A stretch of DNA of 26,737 bases from positions 1 through 26,737 of the forward strand of contig JAAENB010000954.1 of the NCBI GenBank assembly GCA_024224995.1, read 5' to 3'. The notes below the pieces were generated by a model that was not told where the DNA came from, did not search any database, and worked only from the letters and a program-made list of their open reading frames with translations. Shown here in pieces: positions 15,291 to 23,298 of the stretch (position 1 is its first letter; each line of letters begins with the position of its first letter). The DNA comes from a bacterium. GTDB taxonomy: Bacteria; Spirochaetota; UBA4802; UBA5550. The translations under genes were made by a program, and so were the position numbers.

Positions 15291-15419
15291 ATAAAATCCT
15301 CTTCAGAATATACGACATGCTGCCATGATTTATGTTACAGGTATCTTTTAAAAAAAGTTCGAGGTTTGAAGTTTGCCGGTAATATCAATATTACACTAAA
15401 GAGGATACAAGTATGGTTA

Positions 15420-15438
15420 AAACTCCAGAATGGAGTTT
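15420..15438 (-). terminator. Possible terminator of the barrel-exbB-exbD operon
   Basis: AAACTCCA (15420-15427) and TGGAGTTT (15431-15438) form a perfect 8-base stem around a 3-base loop, just after the exbD stop on the minus strand. The T tract is only TTTT within and after the stem, so terminator strength is uncertain. Confidence 0.4.
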
Positions 15439-15444
15439 GCAGGG

Positions 15445-15849
15445 CTATTTTACTGCCGAGAGCACTACTTTTGAGATTCCCGCCTGGTTCAGTTTATCAA
15501 TTATATCAACAATCGTTTCATAGTGCGATACCTTGTCTCCGCGTATTATCACACTTGCGTCTTTTTTTAGTTTTCCTTTCATCTCTTGAAACTTTGTCAT
15601 GATCGATTTTTTATCGTATTTTTTATCATTTATATAAATCTCATTTTCATTTGTCACCGACACAATGACATTTCCGCCCTGTGAAGACCCGGAATATTCA
15701 GCCCGGGGAAGATTTACCGGTATTTTCGACTCCGACCCCAGGCTTGACGTTACCATAAAAAAGGCAACAAGCAAAAAAACAAGATCAATTAATGCCGTCA
15801 AATCGATCAATGCCTTATGTTTTAGCCTGGTTTTAAACTTCAGGGCCAT
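15445..15849 (-). CDS. exbD: ExbD/TolR-family proton-channel subunit
   Basis: An inner-membrane protein with one N-terminal membrane helix and a periplasmic domain, partnering ExbB to turn proton flow into mechanical work on the outer membrane. The 134 residues are the usual length. The helix LTALIDLVFLLVAFFMV contains the essential aspartate (Asp22). The periplasmic part shows the ExbD/TolR fold pattern (YINDKKYDKKSI, ASVIIRGDKVSHYETIVDIIDKLNQAGI, VVLSAVK). The start has a strong AGGAGG five bases ahead of the ATG. It follows exbB by 33 bases. No TonB gene is present in the window, so TolR-type function without TonB is also possible; the symbol is provisional. Confidence 0.88.
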   Translation of the reverse strand: MALKFKTRLKHKALIDLTALIDLVFLLVAFFMVTSSLGSESKIPVNLPRAEYSGSSQGGNVIVSVTNENEIYINDKKYDKKSIMTKFQEMKGKLKKDASVIIRGDKVSHYETIVDIIDKLNQAGISKVVLSAVK

Positions 15850-15882
15850 TATTTCCTCCGGAAAATAATTTATTCGATTTTA

Positions 15883-16500
15883 TTAGTTAGATGATATATC
15901 AATAAAGCTGTTTGCTATGTGCTCTACTTCTCTTATATAATGCTCTATTTTTGATACCATGTAATTATAAAACATCAGTGCCGGTATGGCCACCAGAAGT
16001 CCAAGAGCTGTTGTTATAAGCGCCTGGGTAATCCCCCTGGCAAGCAATTCCTGGGCTGACGCGTCATACTGCGCAAGACTACTAAAGGATTTCATCATTC
16101 CGGTAACTGTCCCAAGAAGCCCCAGCATTGGCGAAACCGTGGCAATTGTCGATATGAGCCCGCCAAATCGTTCAATAGACCGGATCGACTTTTCCGAAAA
16201 ATTCCGCACTCCCGACTCCACATCATCAAGAGAATCCCACACATCTACGGTCTTATATACCATATCAACCATAGGTCCCGAATAATTCGCGCACAACTTC
16301 TTTGCTTCGTCCTTCTTATTATCCCGGATATATTCCTTTACTTTTATAATCAAAAACCGGTAATCAATATTGATCCTGCGGTAAAAAATCATCCGCTCTA
16401 TAAATACCGCCACCAGGATTATTGAACATATCACAATGGGCACAATCATTACCCAGAGTGGAATAGAATTAAACAATGATACAAAAATGGAATCGGCCAT
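15883..16500 (-). CDS. exbB: ExbB/TolQ/MotA-family proton-channel protein
   Basis: A polytopic inner-membrane protein that forms the pentameric proton channel with ExbD. The 205 residues contain the first membrane helix (about 14-35), a cytoplasmic region and two later helices. These carry the family signatures STIATVSPMLGLLGTVTGMMKSF (split across about 116-138) and GITQALITTALGLLVAIPALM (split across about 155-175). Length and topology fit ExbB or TolQ. The ATG follows AGGAG. It lies 13 bases after the barrel gene and is co-transcribed with it, suggesting that the pair powers that barrel or its ligand. Whether it is functionally ExbB or TolQ cannot be settled from the sequence. Confidence 0.9.
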   Translation of the reverse strand: MADSIFVSLFNSIPLWVMIVPIVICSIILVAVFIERMIFYRRINIDYRFLIIKVKEYIRDNKKDEAKKLCANYSGPMVDMVYKTVDVWDSLDDVESGVRNFSEKSIRSIERFGGLISTIATVSPMLGLLGTVTGMMKSFSSLAQYDASAQELLARGITQALITTALGLLVAIPALMFYNYMVSKIEHYIREVEHIANSFIDISSN

Positions 16501-16513
16501 ATACTACTCGCTC

Positions 16514-18160
16514 CTATATTATTATCCTCAGTCCGCCCAGAAATGTTCTGCCCGGTTCCGGATACCCGTCTCGATAGTTATACCTGGTATTATACAAATT
16601 GTTAAACTTTAAATAAACATAAAACGTCTCAAATGTCTGCAGCTGCAGCGCTACAGACCCAATTACAACTTTTTCCAGCTCAGTACTCGCTTCAGGATTA
16701 ATATACACCTCGCTTAACAGGGTGTTCTCCCATTCCAGCTCCCAGCCGTCTCCACTATATTTTATTTGCCCGCCAACTGTATGTTCCGGCCGATACGTTA
16801 TATTTTTATCTGCCCAGAAATAAAGAAACTGGTAGTTAACCCCCAGTTTAAGCTTACTTTCATATATCCGCACATCCACAGCCACATCAGCCTTCGCGTT
16901 AACCAGGTACGTTTCAATTGTTTGTGCGCTTAACACAGTGCCGCTTGCTATGGGATAAAAATTATAAAAATTATTATTTTTTTTCACCGAGCCGCTTCCC
17001 TTGAACCGGATCCTTTTTAAATAAACCGAGTCTTTATCCCCTTTTTTAAATGAACTGGAGTACTTTCCCTTAAGTCCGCTATGCAGCACCGTACCCGGCG
17101 GAAGCGTATAGGTTGGCATTATAAATTTTTGCTCAAAATAAAAATCTTCGGGCTTAAATGATACCAGGCTGTAGCCGCAAAACAGTTCAAATGACAATGA
17201 TTTCGCCAAACTGCTTGTAATATTTATTTTCCCCGCAGGAAGAAATCCTTTAAAATTATTCCGGTCCTTATCCCAATCGGCTCCTGCCTTCACCCCTATT
17301 TTCAAATATTCCGTTAACCGAAAGTTCAACATCAATCTACTGCTCACATGCCGGTCATTGGATGCGCTTTCATCGGTATTTTGAGTTGAATAAAAATATT
17401 CCGTATAATTACACTGTATACCCCATTTATTTGACGCAGAGCCCACGTCTTCAAATCCCGCCTCTACATCTATCTTGTAAAAATCACTTTCTACGGAGTT
17501 ATCGACATTCTGAGCTGAGACAAGCCTGTGTACATACTGAGCTCCTCCCAGATCAAAATTCCACCGCCGCTGGATTCCGGGATGATCCGGTTTATACTCA
17601 TTCTTTAATTCGACAATTATCTTGTCCTTTTCCTCACGGCTATATACGGAATTGTTGAACATACCATGCGATTCATTGTTAACCTGAAACGTTGGAATAA
17701 ATTTCCAGGTTTCGGACAGATCGGCCTTTGCGGTAAATCCAATCTCACTCTCATAAAAACTCGAATTTTCATACCCAAAGTCATTCGACCTCTTCAGCTC
17801 CGAGTTAAGCTGGTACGTAAAACTTTCCAGGTTCTGGATTATACTCAGCATGGTTAAAATATTATTGTACTCCCCATACAACATCCTTGCGTCAATATTG
17901 ACATTCTTCGCCTGCTGCTTCTCCTTATCTTTCTCCCCCTGCTTCTCCTTCTCCTTTGCCGTGGGAAGAACAACTGATTCCGGCCCCCCTTCTACAGGAT
18001 CACCGGTTAAAGGATTTCCCGTTACCGGCATTGTTCCGGAATCGGGATTCACCTCTTCCTGGGAAAAACCGCTTGTGGAATAGAGCTGCCCCAAAACAAT
18101 AACAAGGCAAAAACAAATAAAATATATTCCTGTTTTCTTTCTCAATAATAGCATACACAT
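16514..18160 (-). CDS. Outer-membrane beta-barrel resembling a TonB-dependent receptor without a plug domain
   Basis: A 548-residue protein. The N-terminus has a signal sequence (about 1-33), then a linker rich in Pro, Gly, Glu and Lys/Gln (about 34-85). From about 90 to the end it is a run of alternating amphipathic beta strands rich in Tyr, Phe, Trp and Asn. The end, YRDGYPEPGRTFLGGLRI, is very like the final two strands of TonB-dependent receptors. No plug domain or recognisable TonB box is present between the signal and the first strands. It heads an operon with exbB and exbD. It may be a TBDR-derived porin, an export barrel or a receptor with a separate plug. The start could be ATG at 18160 or the ATG two codons later; both have weak ribosome-binding sites. 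Confidence 0.72.
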   Translation of the reverse strand: MCMLLLRKKTGIYFICFCLVIVLGQLYSTSGFSQEEVNPDSGTMPVTGNPLTGDPVEGGPESVVLPTAKEKEKQGEKDKEKQQAKNVNIDARMLYGEYNNILTMLSIIQNLESFTYQLNSELKRSNDFGYENSSFYESEIGFTAKADLSETWKFIPTFQVNNESHGMFNNSVYSREEKDKIIVELKNEYKPDHPGIQRRWNFDLGGAQYVHRLVSAQNVDNSVESDFYKIDVEAGFEDVGSASNKWGIQCNYTEYFYSTQNTDESASNDRHVSSRLMLNFRLTEYLKIGVKAGADWDKDRNNFKGFLPAGKINITSSLAKSLSFELFCGYSLVSFKPEDFYFEQKFIMPTYTLPPGTVLHSGLKGKYSSSFKKGDKDSVYLKRIRFKGSGSVKKNNNFYNFYPIASGTVLSAQTIETYLVNAKADVAVDVRIYESKLKLGVNYQFLYFWADKNITYRPEHTVGGQIKYSGDGWELEWENTLLSEVYINPEASTELEKVVIGSVALQLQTFETFYVYLKFNNLYNTRYNYRDGYPEPGRTFLGGLRIII

Positions 18161-18304
18161 GAACCACTAACCAAAATATATCGCGCAGCATGTATGGAAT
18201 ACGTATTTCGAATCAGCCATATCATGCCTGAGAGCCTCTTAAATTTAATTTGTTACAAATTATTCCCGAAAAATCAAGAAAATCAAAATCCGGGATATAG
18301 AATG

Positions 18305-18340
18305 TAGTAAGCCATATAGAATTCTCTATATGGCTTACTA
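18305..18340. promoter_or_regulatory. 36-base palindrome over the transcription start of the barrel-exbBD operon
   Basis: TAGTAAGCCATATAGA (18305-18320) and TCTATATGGCTTACTA (18325-18340) are a perfect 16-base inverted repeat around ATTC. Its right edge touches the -10 box of the promoter at 18340-18368, so the first transcribed bases lie inside it. It has no T tract, which argues against a simple metK terminator. It could be an operator or a 5'-end RNA hairpin. Confidence 0.6.
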
Positions 18341-18368
18341 TACTATGATTTTACGCAGCCCCTGTCAA
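18340..18368 (-). promoter_or_regulatory. Promoter of the barrel-exbB-exbD operon
   Basis: On the minus strand TTGACA (18363-18368) and TAGTAT (18340-18345) are separated by 17 bases, a good vegetative-sigma promoter. Transcription would start near 18333, inside the palindrome, leaving a leader of about 170 bases before the barrel gene. Confidence 0.65.
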
Positions 18369-18400
18369 GAGGCTATTAATTTTTACCGGTGAAAAACGAG

Positions 18401-19552
18401 CTACTTAAGCTCTCCGGCTTTATTCTTCATTTCCCATACAAACCCGGCGTCTTCTCTGCCGAAATGTCCGTAATTAGATGTCTTTCGGAATATAGGATTT
18501 AACAGGTCAAGTGTTTCAATGATTCCTACCGGTTTCATATTAAAAACATCATTTACCCGCTTTGCAATCTCGTCTTCCGAAATTGTTCCTGTTCCAAAGG
18601 TATCAATCATAACCGATACCGGGTCCGCAACCCCAATAGCATAGGCAAGCTGCACTTCACAACGGTGCGCAAGTCCTGCTGCAACGATATTTTTTGCAAT
18701 ATATCTTCCCATGTATGCTGCTGACCGGTCTACTTTGGAAGGATCTTTTCCTGAAAAAGCTCCGCCGCCATGCCGTCCCATGCCGCCATAGGTATCAACA
18801 ATAATCTTTCTTCCCGTAAGTCCTGTATCTCCATGAGGTCCGCCGATTACAAATCGACCTGTTGGATTTACATATATTTTTGTGTTGTCATCAATAAACT
18901 GAGCCGGAATTATCTTCTTTATTGTTGTTTCCACAACTCCTTCGTAAATCTCTTTCAGATCCACATCCGGTGTATGCTGAGTTGAGATAACTATGGCGTC
19001 TACCCTTTTGGGTTTGTTATCGACATATTCTATTGTAACCTGTGACTTTGAATCAGGTCTTAAAAAAGTCAGCTCTCCGCTTTTCCGTACATCAGCCAGT
19101 TTTTTTACCAGCTTATGAGCCAGTAAAACAGGCATCGGCATAAGCTCATCTGTTTCAGCTACAGCATAGCCAAACATCATTCCCTGGTCTCCTGCTCCCT
19201 GATCGGTATGCAGACCTTCTCCTGCAGTTACTCCCTGGGATATATCAGCTGACTGGGCGTGAACATGGACATCAACCTTACAGGTTTTAGCATCAAATCC
19301 TATTTCCGGATCATTATACCCTATATCCGCCACCACTTCTCTTGCGACTTTCTCATAATCAACATCTTGCCCCGATGTTATTTCTCCTGATAATACTATC
19401 CGGTCTGTCGTAACAAGTGTCTCAAGTGCCACTCTTGACTTCTTATCTCCGCCAATATGCGCATCAAGTATTGCGTCGGAAATCTGGTCCGAAACTTTGT
19501 CCGGATGTCCTTCTGATACAGACTCTGAAGTAAAAATATAGTCTTTTACCAT
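18401..19552 (-). CDS. metK: S-adenosylmethionine synthetase MetK
   Basis: It makes S-adenosylmethionine from methionine and ATP in the cytoplasm. The 383 residues are the normal length. Visible motifs are SEGHPDK (13-19), the phosphate-binding GAGDQG (119-124) within a stretch ending [20 protein letters not shown] and the glycine-rich GGGAFSGKD loop. The ATG at 19552 follows GAGAGGAAG. It is the last gene of the tpiA-secG-ferredoxin-metK group. Only about 75 bases separate it from the ferredoxin gene, and I see no SAM-riboswitch-like structure there. Confidence 0.97.
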   Translation of the reverse strand: MVKDYIFTSESVSEGHPDKVSDQISDAILDAHIGGDKKSRVALETLVTTDRIVLSGEITSGQDVDYEKVAREVVADIGYNDPEIGFDAKTCKVDVHVHAQSADISQGVTAGEGLHTDQGAGDQGMMFGYAVAETDELMPMPVLLAHKLVKKLADVRKSGELTFLRPDSKSQVTIEYVDNKPKRVDAIVISTQHTPDVDLKEIYEGVVETTIKKIIPAQFIDDNTKIYVNPTGRFVIGGPHGDTGLTGRKIIVDTYGGMGRHGGGAFSGKDPSKVDRSAAYMGRYIAKNIVAAGLAHRCEVQLAYAIGVADPVSVMIDTFGTGTISEDEIAKRVNDVFNMKPVGIIETLDLLNPIFRKTSNYGHFGREDAGFVWEMKNKAGELK

Positions 19553-19627
19553 TTTCTTCCTCTCCTGAAATTTTTTCGCACTACAAAAGACAGGTATTTT
19601 ACCTATCCCTCCATACCGCTTTTCATA

Positions 19628-19819
19628 TTATTTTTTCCAATAAATACACTCGGCAGGACAACCTTCAATTACTTCCTGAATTTCATCCTCACCTGCTCCG
19701 GTACTATTATGCACCTCGCTTATTCCCTCTGAATTGATCCTGAATACTCCCGGCAGCGCGTCTATACAGTACTCACACCCGGTACATTCACCAGGATCAA
19801 TATACAGTTCTTTCGACAT
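19628..19819 (-). CDS. Small [4Fe-4S] ferredoxin
   Basis: A 63-residue electron carrier with one iron-sulfur cluster. The ligands are Cys12, Cys15 and Cys18 in CTGCEYC and a distant Cys54 in GCPAECI. The segment ALPGVFRI after the first group is typical of single-cluster ferredoxins of the C-x2-C-x2-C ... C-P type. It starts three bases after the secG stop and lies upstream of metK. Its redox partner is not evident from the neighbours. Confidence 0.9.
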   Translation of the reverse strand: MSKELYIDPGECTGCEYCIDALPGVFRINSEGISEVHNSTGAGEDEIQEVIEGCPAECIYWKK

Positions 19820-19822
19820 AAC

Positions 19823-20260
19823 TTATTCTTCAGCAGCAGGCTTTTCCTCTGCCGCTCCCTCTGTTTTTTCCGTTGCTGCTTCTTCAGTTGCCGCTTCTCC
19901 CGTTTTCAGTCCTTCTTCAACTTCCCCGGTTTTTTCTTCGGCAGCTCCCTTCTTTTCATCTTTTCCTTTATCCAGAGTTCCGTCCTCTGCCGCACCTTCC
20001 GCCCCGGTCTGTTTTTTCAAAGAGACGGTTTTGGTAGATTCCGCTACTGCCAGGCCAAGAGAACCAACCATAAATAATCCGATCATAACTGCCGTTACCT
20101 TGGTTATAACATCAGCAGTTGATGACCCGAATGCCGATGAACTTGATCCGCCCAGGATCCCCATTCCGGCACTCTTGTCCGATTGCAGCAATATTACAAT
20201 TACCAATAATACACATAATATCACAAATAACACTGTTGAAACTGTTACTAAAACACCCAT
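19823..20260 (-). CDS. secG: Protein translocase subunit SecG with a long charged tail
   Basis: The third subunit of the SecYEG channel, with two membrane helices (about 4-25 and 52-73). The joining loop, LLQSDKSAGMGILGGSSSSAF (split across 25-44), is the family signature. The longer open frame starts at 20308, but the ATG at 20260 has AAGGGG seven bases upstream and gives the normal N-terminus. It is 145 residues, about twice the core length, because of a tail (about 82-145) made of Ala, Glu, Lys, Gly and Thr. With both ends on the periplasmic side, as in the known SecG topology, this tail would face the periplasm. It sits downstream of tpiA by 55 bases, a common arrangement. Confidence 0.93.
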   Translation of the reverse strand: MGVLVTVSTVLFVILCVLLVIVILLQSDKSAGMGILGGSSSSAFGSSTADVITKVTAVMIGLFMVGSLGLAVAESTKTVSLKKQTGAEGAAEDGTLDKGKDEKKGAAEEKTGEVEEGLKTGEAATEEAATEKTEGAAEEKPAAEE

Positions 20261-20315
20261 AATAATCCCCTTCGTATTTTCAATATGGCCGGTGCATTTC
20301 ACCGCCACTTCTTAT

Positions 20316-21071
20316 CTATTTTACATTAATTATATCAAGGAAAGAATCAACTTTTAAACTGGCTCCTCCAACCAGTACGCCGTCAATATTTTCCAGTTTG
20401 TACAAACCGGCTATATTGTCGGGCTTAACCGAACCACCATACAATATCGGGAGCATATCTGCCGCTTCCTGATCATACATTTCTGCCAGAAGCTTTCGGA
20501 TATTCGCGTGTACCTCTTCGGCAATCTCAGGTGTTGCCACCTTTCCTGTTCCAATGGCCCATACCGGCTCATACGCGATTACTACAGTATCCAGTTTTTC
20601 TTTTGGTATATCTTTTAACGCTCCCTTAATCTGCCTCGAAACCACCTCATCAGTTGCTCCGCTCTCCCGCTCCTCAAGCAGCTCTCCCACACAGATCATT
20701 GGCGCGATACCATTTTCAAACGCTGCTTTTACCTTCTTATTTACCTCTTCATCTGTCTCTCCAAATACATGCCTTCTTTCGGAGTGACCAATAAGAATAT
20801 AAGCACTTCCCGTATCCTTTACCATTTTCGGAGAGACCTCACCGGTAAACGCTCCCTCTTCCTCATAATGCATATTCTGAACACCTACGGAAATCGAGGA
20901 ATTTTCACACAACTCTGCCATACTCCTCACATAAGGAGACGGTGGAAATACGACATACTCCCGGTTATTCACCACATCTATACCATCCAGAAGCCCCTTA
21001 ACCAGCTCAACCGCTCCATTATAGGTCTTGTACATCTTCCAATTTCCGGCAAAAACCTCTCTTCTGCTCAT
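20316..21071 (-). CDS. tpiA: Triosephosphate isomerase
   Basis: It interconverts dihydroxyacetone phosphate and glyceraldehyde 3-phosphate in glycolysis. The 251 residues are the normal length. The catalytic residues are Asn10 and Lys12 (GNWKMYKT), His96 (IGHSERR) and Glu168 (AYEPVWAIGTGK); the phosphate-binding GGSVKP is near the end. A frame opens four codons earlier with TTG, but the ATG at 21071 has GAGG seven bases upstream and is the better start. A TTGACA lies at 21172-21177 on the minus strand with no good -10 at standard distance, so its promoter is unclear. It is followed by secG, ferredoxin and metK. Confidence 0.97.
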   Translation of the reverse strand: MSRREVFAGNWKMYKTYNGAVELVKGLLDGIDVVNNREYVVFPPSPYVRSMAELCENSSISVGVQNMHYEEEGAFTGEVSPKMVKDTGSAYILIGHSERRHVFGETDEEVNKKVKAAFENGIAPMICVGELLEERESGATDEVVSRQIKGALKDIPKEKLDTVVIAYEPVWAIGTGKVATPEIAEEVHANIRKLLAEMYDQEAADMLPILYGGSVKPDNIAGLYKLENIDGVLVGGASLKVDSFLDIINVK

Positions 21072-21110
21072 ATAATACCTCAATTTTTAATTAAAAATTT
21101 ATAATTCCCC

Positions 21111-21149
21111 AAAAATTGTGCGGCAGAGATTCCCTGCCGCATAATTTTT
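21111..21149 (-). terminator. Long hairpin between gapA and tpiA, probable terminator
   Basis: TGCGGCAG (21119-21126) pairs with CTGCCGCA (21134-21141). The flanking AAAAATT (21111-21117) and AATTTTT (21143-21149) extend the stem after one mismatch. The A/T arms give a T run on both strands, so it could terminate the gapA transcript or act in the tpiA leader. Confidence 0.55.
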
Positions 21150-21257
21150 GAAAAACAATATAGAATTATACTGTCAAATATTATTTATATATATTTAATA
21201 TCAATATTATTTTATTTATTTGACAAAAAAAAATACATCAGACAAATAGGCGGGTTT

Positions 21258-21283
21258 ACCGGCCGGACGTACTCCCGGCCGGT
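21258..21283. promoter_or_regulatory. GC-rich hairpin just after gapA
   Basis: ACCGGCCGG (21258-21266) and CCGGCCGGT (21275-21283) form a perfect 9-base stem with an 8-base loop, 13 bases after the gapA stop on the minus strand. No T tract follows directly, so it may protect the 3' end of the gapA message rather than terminate it. Confidence 0.45.
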
Positions 21284-21295
21284 ACTATATACAAT

Positions 21296-22306
21296 CTATT
21301 TCATAATATACTTTATAAGATCCACAACCCGTACGGAATACGCCCACTCATTGTCGTACCAGCTTAATACCTTGACCAGGTTTCCGCCAACGACTGTGGT
21401 GCATCCGGCATCAACAATAGAGGAATGAGAATTCCCGGTAAAATCTATCGATACCAGGGGCTCCTCACAAAACTGCAGAACTCCCTTCATCGGCCCTTCT
21501 GCCGCCTCTTTCAGCGCCGCGTTTATTTCTTCCTCTGTTACATCTTTCTCGACATTACATACAAAATCAACGATCGATACATCGGGTGTTGGTACTCGCA
21601 TTGCCCCGCCGTCCAGTTTCCCTTTTAACTCGGGAATTACCAGGGCCACTGCTTTTGCCGCTCCTGTTGTTGTTGGGATCATTGACATTGCCGCTGCCCG
21701 TGCTCTTCGCAAGTCGGAATGAGGCAGATCAAGAATTCGCTGATCATTTGTATAGGAATGAATCGTTGTCATGCATCCTTTTGATATGCCAAACTTGTCA
21801 TTTATGACCTTGGCTACGGGCGCAAGACAGTTTGTTGTACAGGAGGCATTCGACAAAATATGATGCTCATCCTTGTTGTACTTGTCTTCGTTAACTCCCA
21901 TTACTATGGTTATATCTTCATCTTTTGCAGGGGCGGAAATAACCACTTTCTGCGCTCCCGCTTCTACGTGCCACATTGCTTTGTCTTTGCTTCTAAAAAA
22001 CCCGGTTGCTTCAACAACAACTTCTACTCCCTCTTCTTTCCAGGGCAGCTCCTTTGGATCCTTCTGAGAATGGACCTTTATTGTTTTTCCATTTACAATA
22101 ATTGCCCCCTCTGTTGAGGAAACCTCTCCGTCGAATACTCCAAAAACCGAATCATACTTAAACAGGTGTGCCAGGGTCTTCGCGTCGGTCAAATCATTGA
22201 TACTGACAACTTCCACGTCACTATACTGCGCAGGATCCTTAAGGATCGCCTTTAATACATTTCTTCCAATTCGTCCAAAACCATTAATCGCAATTTTTAT
22301 ACTCAT
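21296..22306 (-). CDS. gapA: Glyceraldehyde-3-phosphate dehydrogenase
   Basis: The NAD-dependent glycolytic enzyme that oxidatively phosphorylates glyceraldehyde 3-phosphate. The 336 residues start with the Rossmann motif INGFGRIGR (7-15). Asp38 in SINDLTD suggests NAD rather than NADP preference. The catalytic Cys156 is in SNASCTTNC and His183 is in [24 protein letters not shown] closes the domain. The ATG follows AGGAGG with ideal spacing. It has its own promoter and, on the other side, a hairpin-rich gap before tpiA; the pgk gene often found between them is absent. Confidence 0.97.
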   Translation of the reverse strand: MSIKIAINGFGRIGRNVLKAILKDPAQYSDVEVVSINDLTDAKTLAHLFKYDSVFGVFDGEVSSTEGAIIVNGKTIKVHSQKDPKELPWKEEGVEVVVEATGFFRSKDKAMWHVEAGAQKVVISAPAKDEDITIVMGVNEDKYNKDEHHILSNASCTTNCLAPVAKVINDKFGISKGCMTTIHSYTNDQRILDLPHSDLRRARAAAMSMIPTTTGAAKAVALVIPELKGKLDGGAMRVPTPDVSIVDFVCNVEKDVTEEEINAALKEAAEGPMKGVLQFCEEPLVSIDFTGNSHSSIVDAGCTTVVGGNLVKVLSWYDNEWAYSVRVVDLIKYIMK

Positions 22307-22377
22307 ATTTTCCTCCTGAGGAATTTTAATTTTGATTGTGATAATTATTTTCTATTTTTTATATTCAAACTTGCCAT

Positions 22378-22406
22378 AAGCTAACATAAGTCCAGCCTTT
22401 TGTCAA
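22378..22406 (-). promoter_or_regulatory. gapA promoter
   Basis: On the minus strand TTGACA (22401-22406), a 17-base spacer and TAGCTT (22378-22383). The leader to the ATG at 22306 is about 65 bases and ends in a strong AGGAGG. ATACTTGACA is identical to the bamA -35 region, and the same repeat lies just upstream. Confidence 0.65.
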
Positions 22407-22424
22407 GTATTTCAATACTAAAAC

Positions 22425-22472
22425 GGGAGTAGTTTAATCTTTATAGGGTGCGCTCGGAAATTAGTCCCTGCT
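22425..22472. repeat. Half copy of the 15202-15290 inverted-repeat element
   Basis: This matches the left half of the element at 15202-15248 with about three differences (for example GGGAGTAG for GGGAGCAG) and keeps the core GTGCGCTCGGAAATTAGTCC unchanged. The right half is missing: similarity stops at CTGCT (22468-22472), inside the stop codon of the hydrolase gene. Confidence 0.7.
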
Positions 22473-23259
22473 AAAACCCGATCTCTTTAAAAAAATCGTC
22501 CACAGTGCTGTTAAATTCCCGGTGATTATCCAGGAATGGGACGTGCCCGTCTTTATCATAGACTACCAGCCGCGCGTCCTTCAGGATTCCTTCCATGACA
22601 GCCGTATTCTCCACTCTCACCACTTTATCCCGCTTGTTTGCCACGATCAGTACGGGCTGTGTTACTGTTTCCAGCTGTGCCGTATAATCCACCCCTCTGC
22701 ATATTTCAAGGTCATTCCTGATTATTTCCTTATATAACGGGGGCGGAGACTGTTTCAGCATTTCCGCGAATAATACCCCGTTCCTGCCAAAGACCATTTT
22801 CAGGGAAAAATCTACAAATGAGTCAAATTCATTCTCCAGCATATCCGTCAATTTTGCCGATACCGGCAGCACCGGTCCTGTTGATATGAGGATTATTCCC
22901 TTTACCATGTCCCTGATCCCGGCATATATATCCAGGCTCACGGCTCCTCCCATTGAATGACCTGCCAATACCACCGATTCCCGGCCTCCCTGCCGCAGGT
23001 TCTCCTGCTCAAAAACCGCTCTTACTGCCAAACCATAGTCGTTCCATTCCGGGATTTGCCCCGCATTCGATCTGCCGTGACCGGGTAAATCGACTCCAAT
23101 TACCCGGTACTGCCGGGAAAAATACTTTAACTGGTAATGAAAAAGCTTTGAGTCTCCCCCTGCCCCATGTATAAACACCAGCACCCGGCCGCCTTCCCCT
23201 CCTGCCCGGTAAACTACCTCTCCCGTGGGGATTGCTGTTTTTAGGATCTTGATTTTCAT
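22471..23259 (-). CDS. Alpha/beta-fold hydrolase
   Basis: A 262-residue cytoplasmic hydrolase of unknown substrate. The oxyanion motif HGAGG (31-35), the DLPGHGRS loop (57-64), the nucleophile elbow GHSMGG with Ser102, Asp211 in ANKRDKVV and His239 in DGHVPF make a complete Ser-Asp-His triad. Family members include esterases, haloperoxidases and MhpC-type C-C hydrolases, and I cannot choose between them. There is no ribosome-binding site: the bases ahead of the ATG are a GC-rich palindrome that starts five bases away. The TAG stop (22471-22473) is formed partly by the repeat at 22425-22472. The gene is thus bracketed by repeats, yet the frame is intact. Confidence 0.88.
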   Translation of the reverse strand: MKIKILKTAIPTGEVVYRAGGEGGRVLVFIHGAGGDSKLFHYQLKYFSRQYRVIGVDLPGHGRSNAGQIPEWNDYGLAVRAVFEQENLRQGGRESVVLAGHSMGGAVSLDIYAGIRDMVKGIILISTGPVLPVSAKLTDMLENEFDSFVDFSLKMVFGRNGVLFAEMLKQSPPPLYKEIIRNDLEICRGVDYTAQLETVTQPVLIVANKRDKVVRVENTAVMEGILKDARLVVYDKDGHVPFLDNHREFNSTVDDFFKEIGF

Positions 23260-23264
23260 AACAC

Positions 23265-23284
23265 GGGCACGGCACGCCGTGCCC
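23265..23284. repeat. GC-rich palindrome next to the hydrolase start codon
   Basis: GGGCACGGC (23265-23273) and GCCGTGCCC (23276-23284) form a 9-base inverted repeat around AC, followed by CTAC. GGGCACGGCxxGCCGTGCCCCTAC is a common REP-like intergenic unit in many environmental bacteria. It occupies the place where the Shine-Dalgarno should be. Confidence 0.6.
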
Positions 23285-23298
23285 CTACCGCCCTCCTG

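Larger units (their letters stand above)
15041..15444. other. Intergenic region (404 bases) between exbD and bamA
   Basis: No gene is visible. On the minus strand, in transcription order, it holds a possible exbD terminator hairpin (15420-15438), an unremarkable AT-rich stretch, the 89-base inverted-repeat element (15202-15290), the likely bamA promoter (15140-15168) and a bamA leader of about 90 bases. Confidence 0.7.

Noticed and set aside
18305..18340. Palindrome read as the metK terminator
   Set aside because: There is no T tract on the minus strand after it, and a good promoter for the next operon overlaps it, so operator or 5' hairpin is the better reading.
19553..19627. Possible SAM riboswitch ahead of metK
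   Set aside because: The gap is only 75 bases, shows no four-way junction pattern or terminator, and follows the ferredoxin gene directly in what looks like one operon.
19734..20357. 207-codon plus-strand frame opposite secG
   Set aside because: It is antisense to the Ala/Glu/Lys tail of SecG; the Ser/Ala/Val repeats are the complement of that low-complexity sequence.
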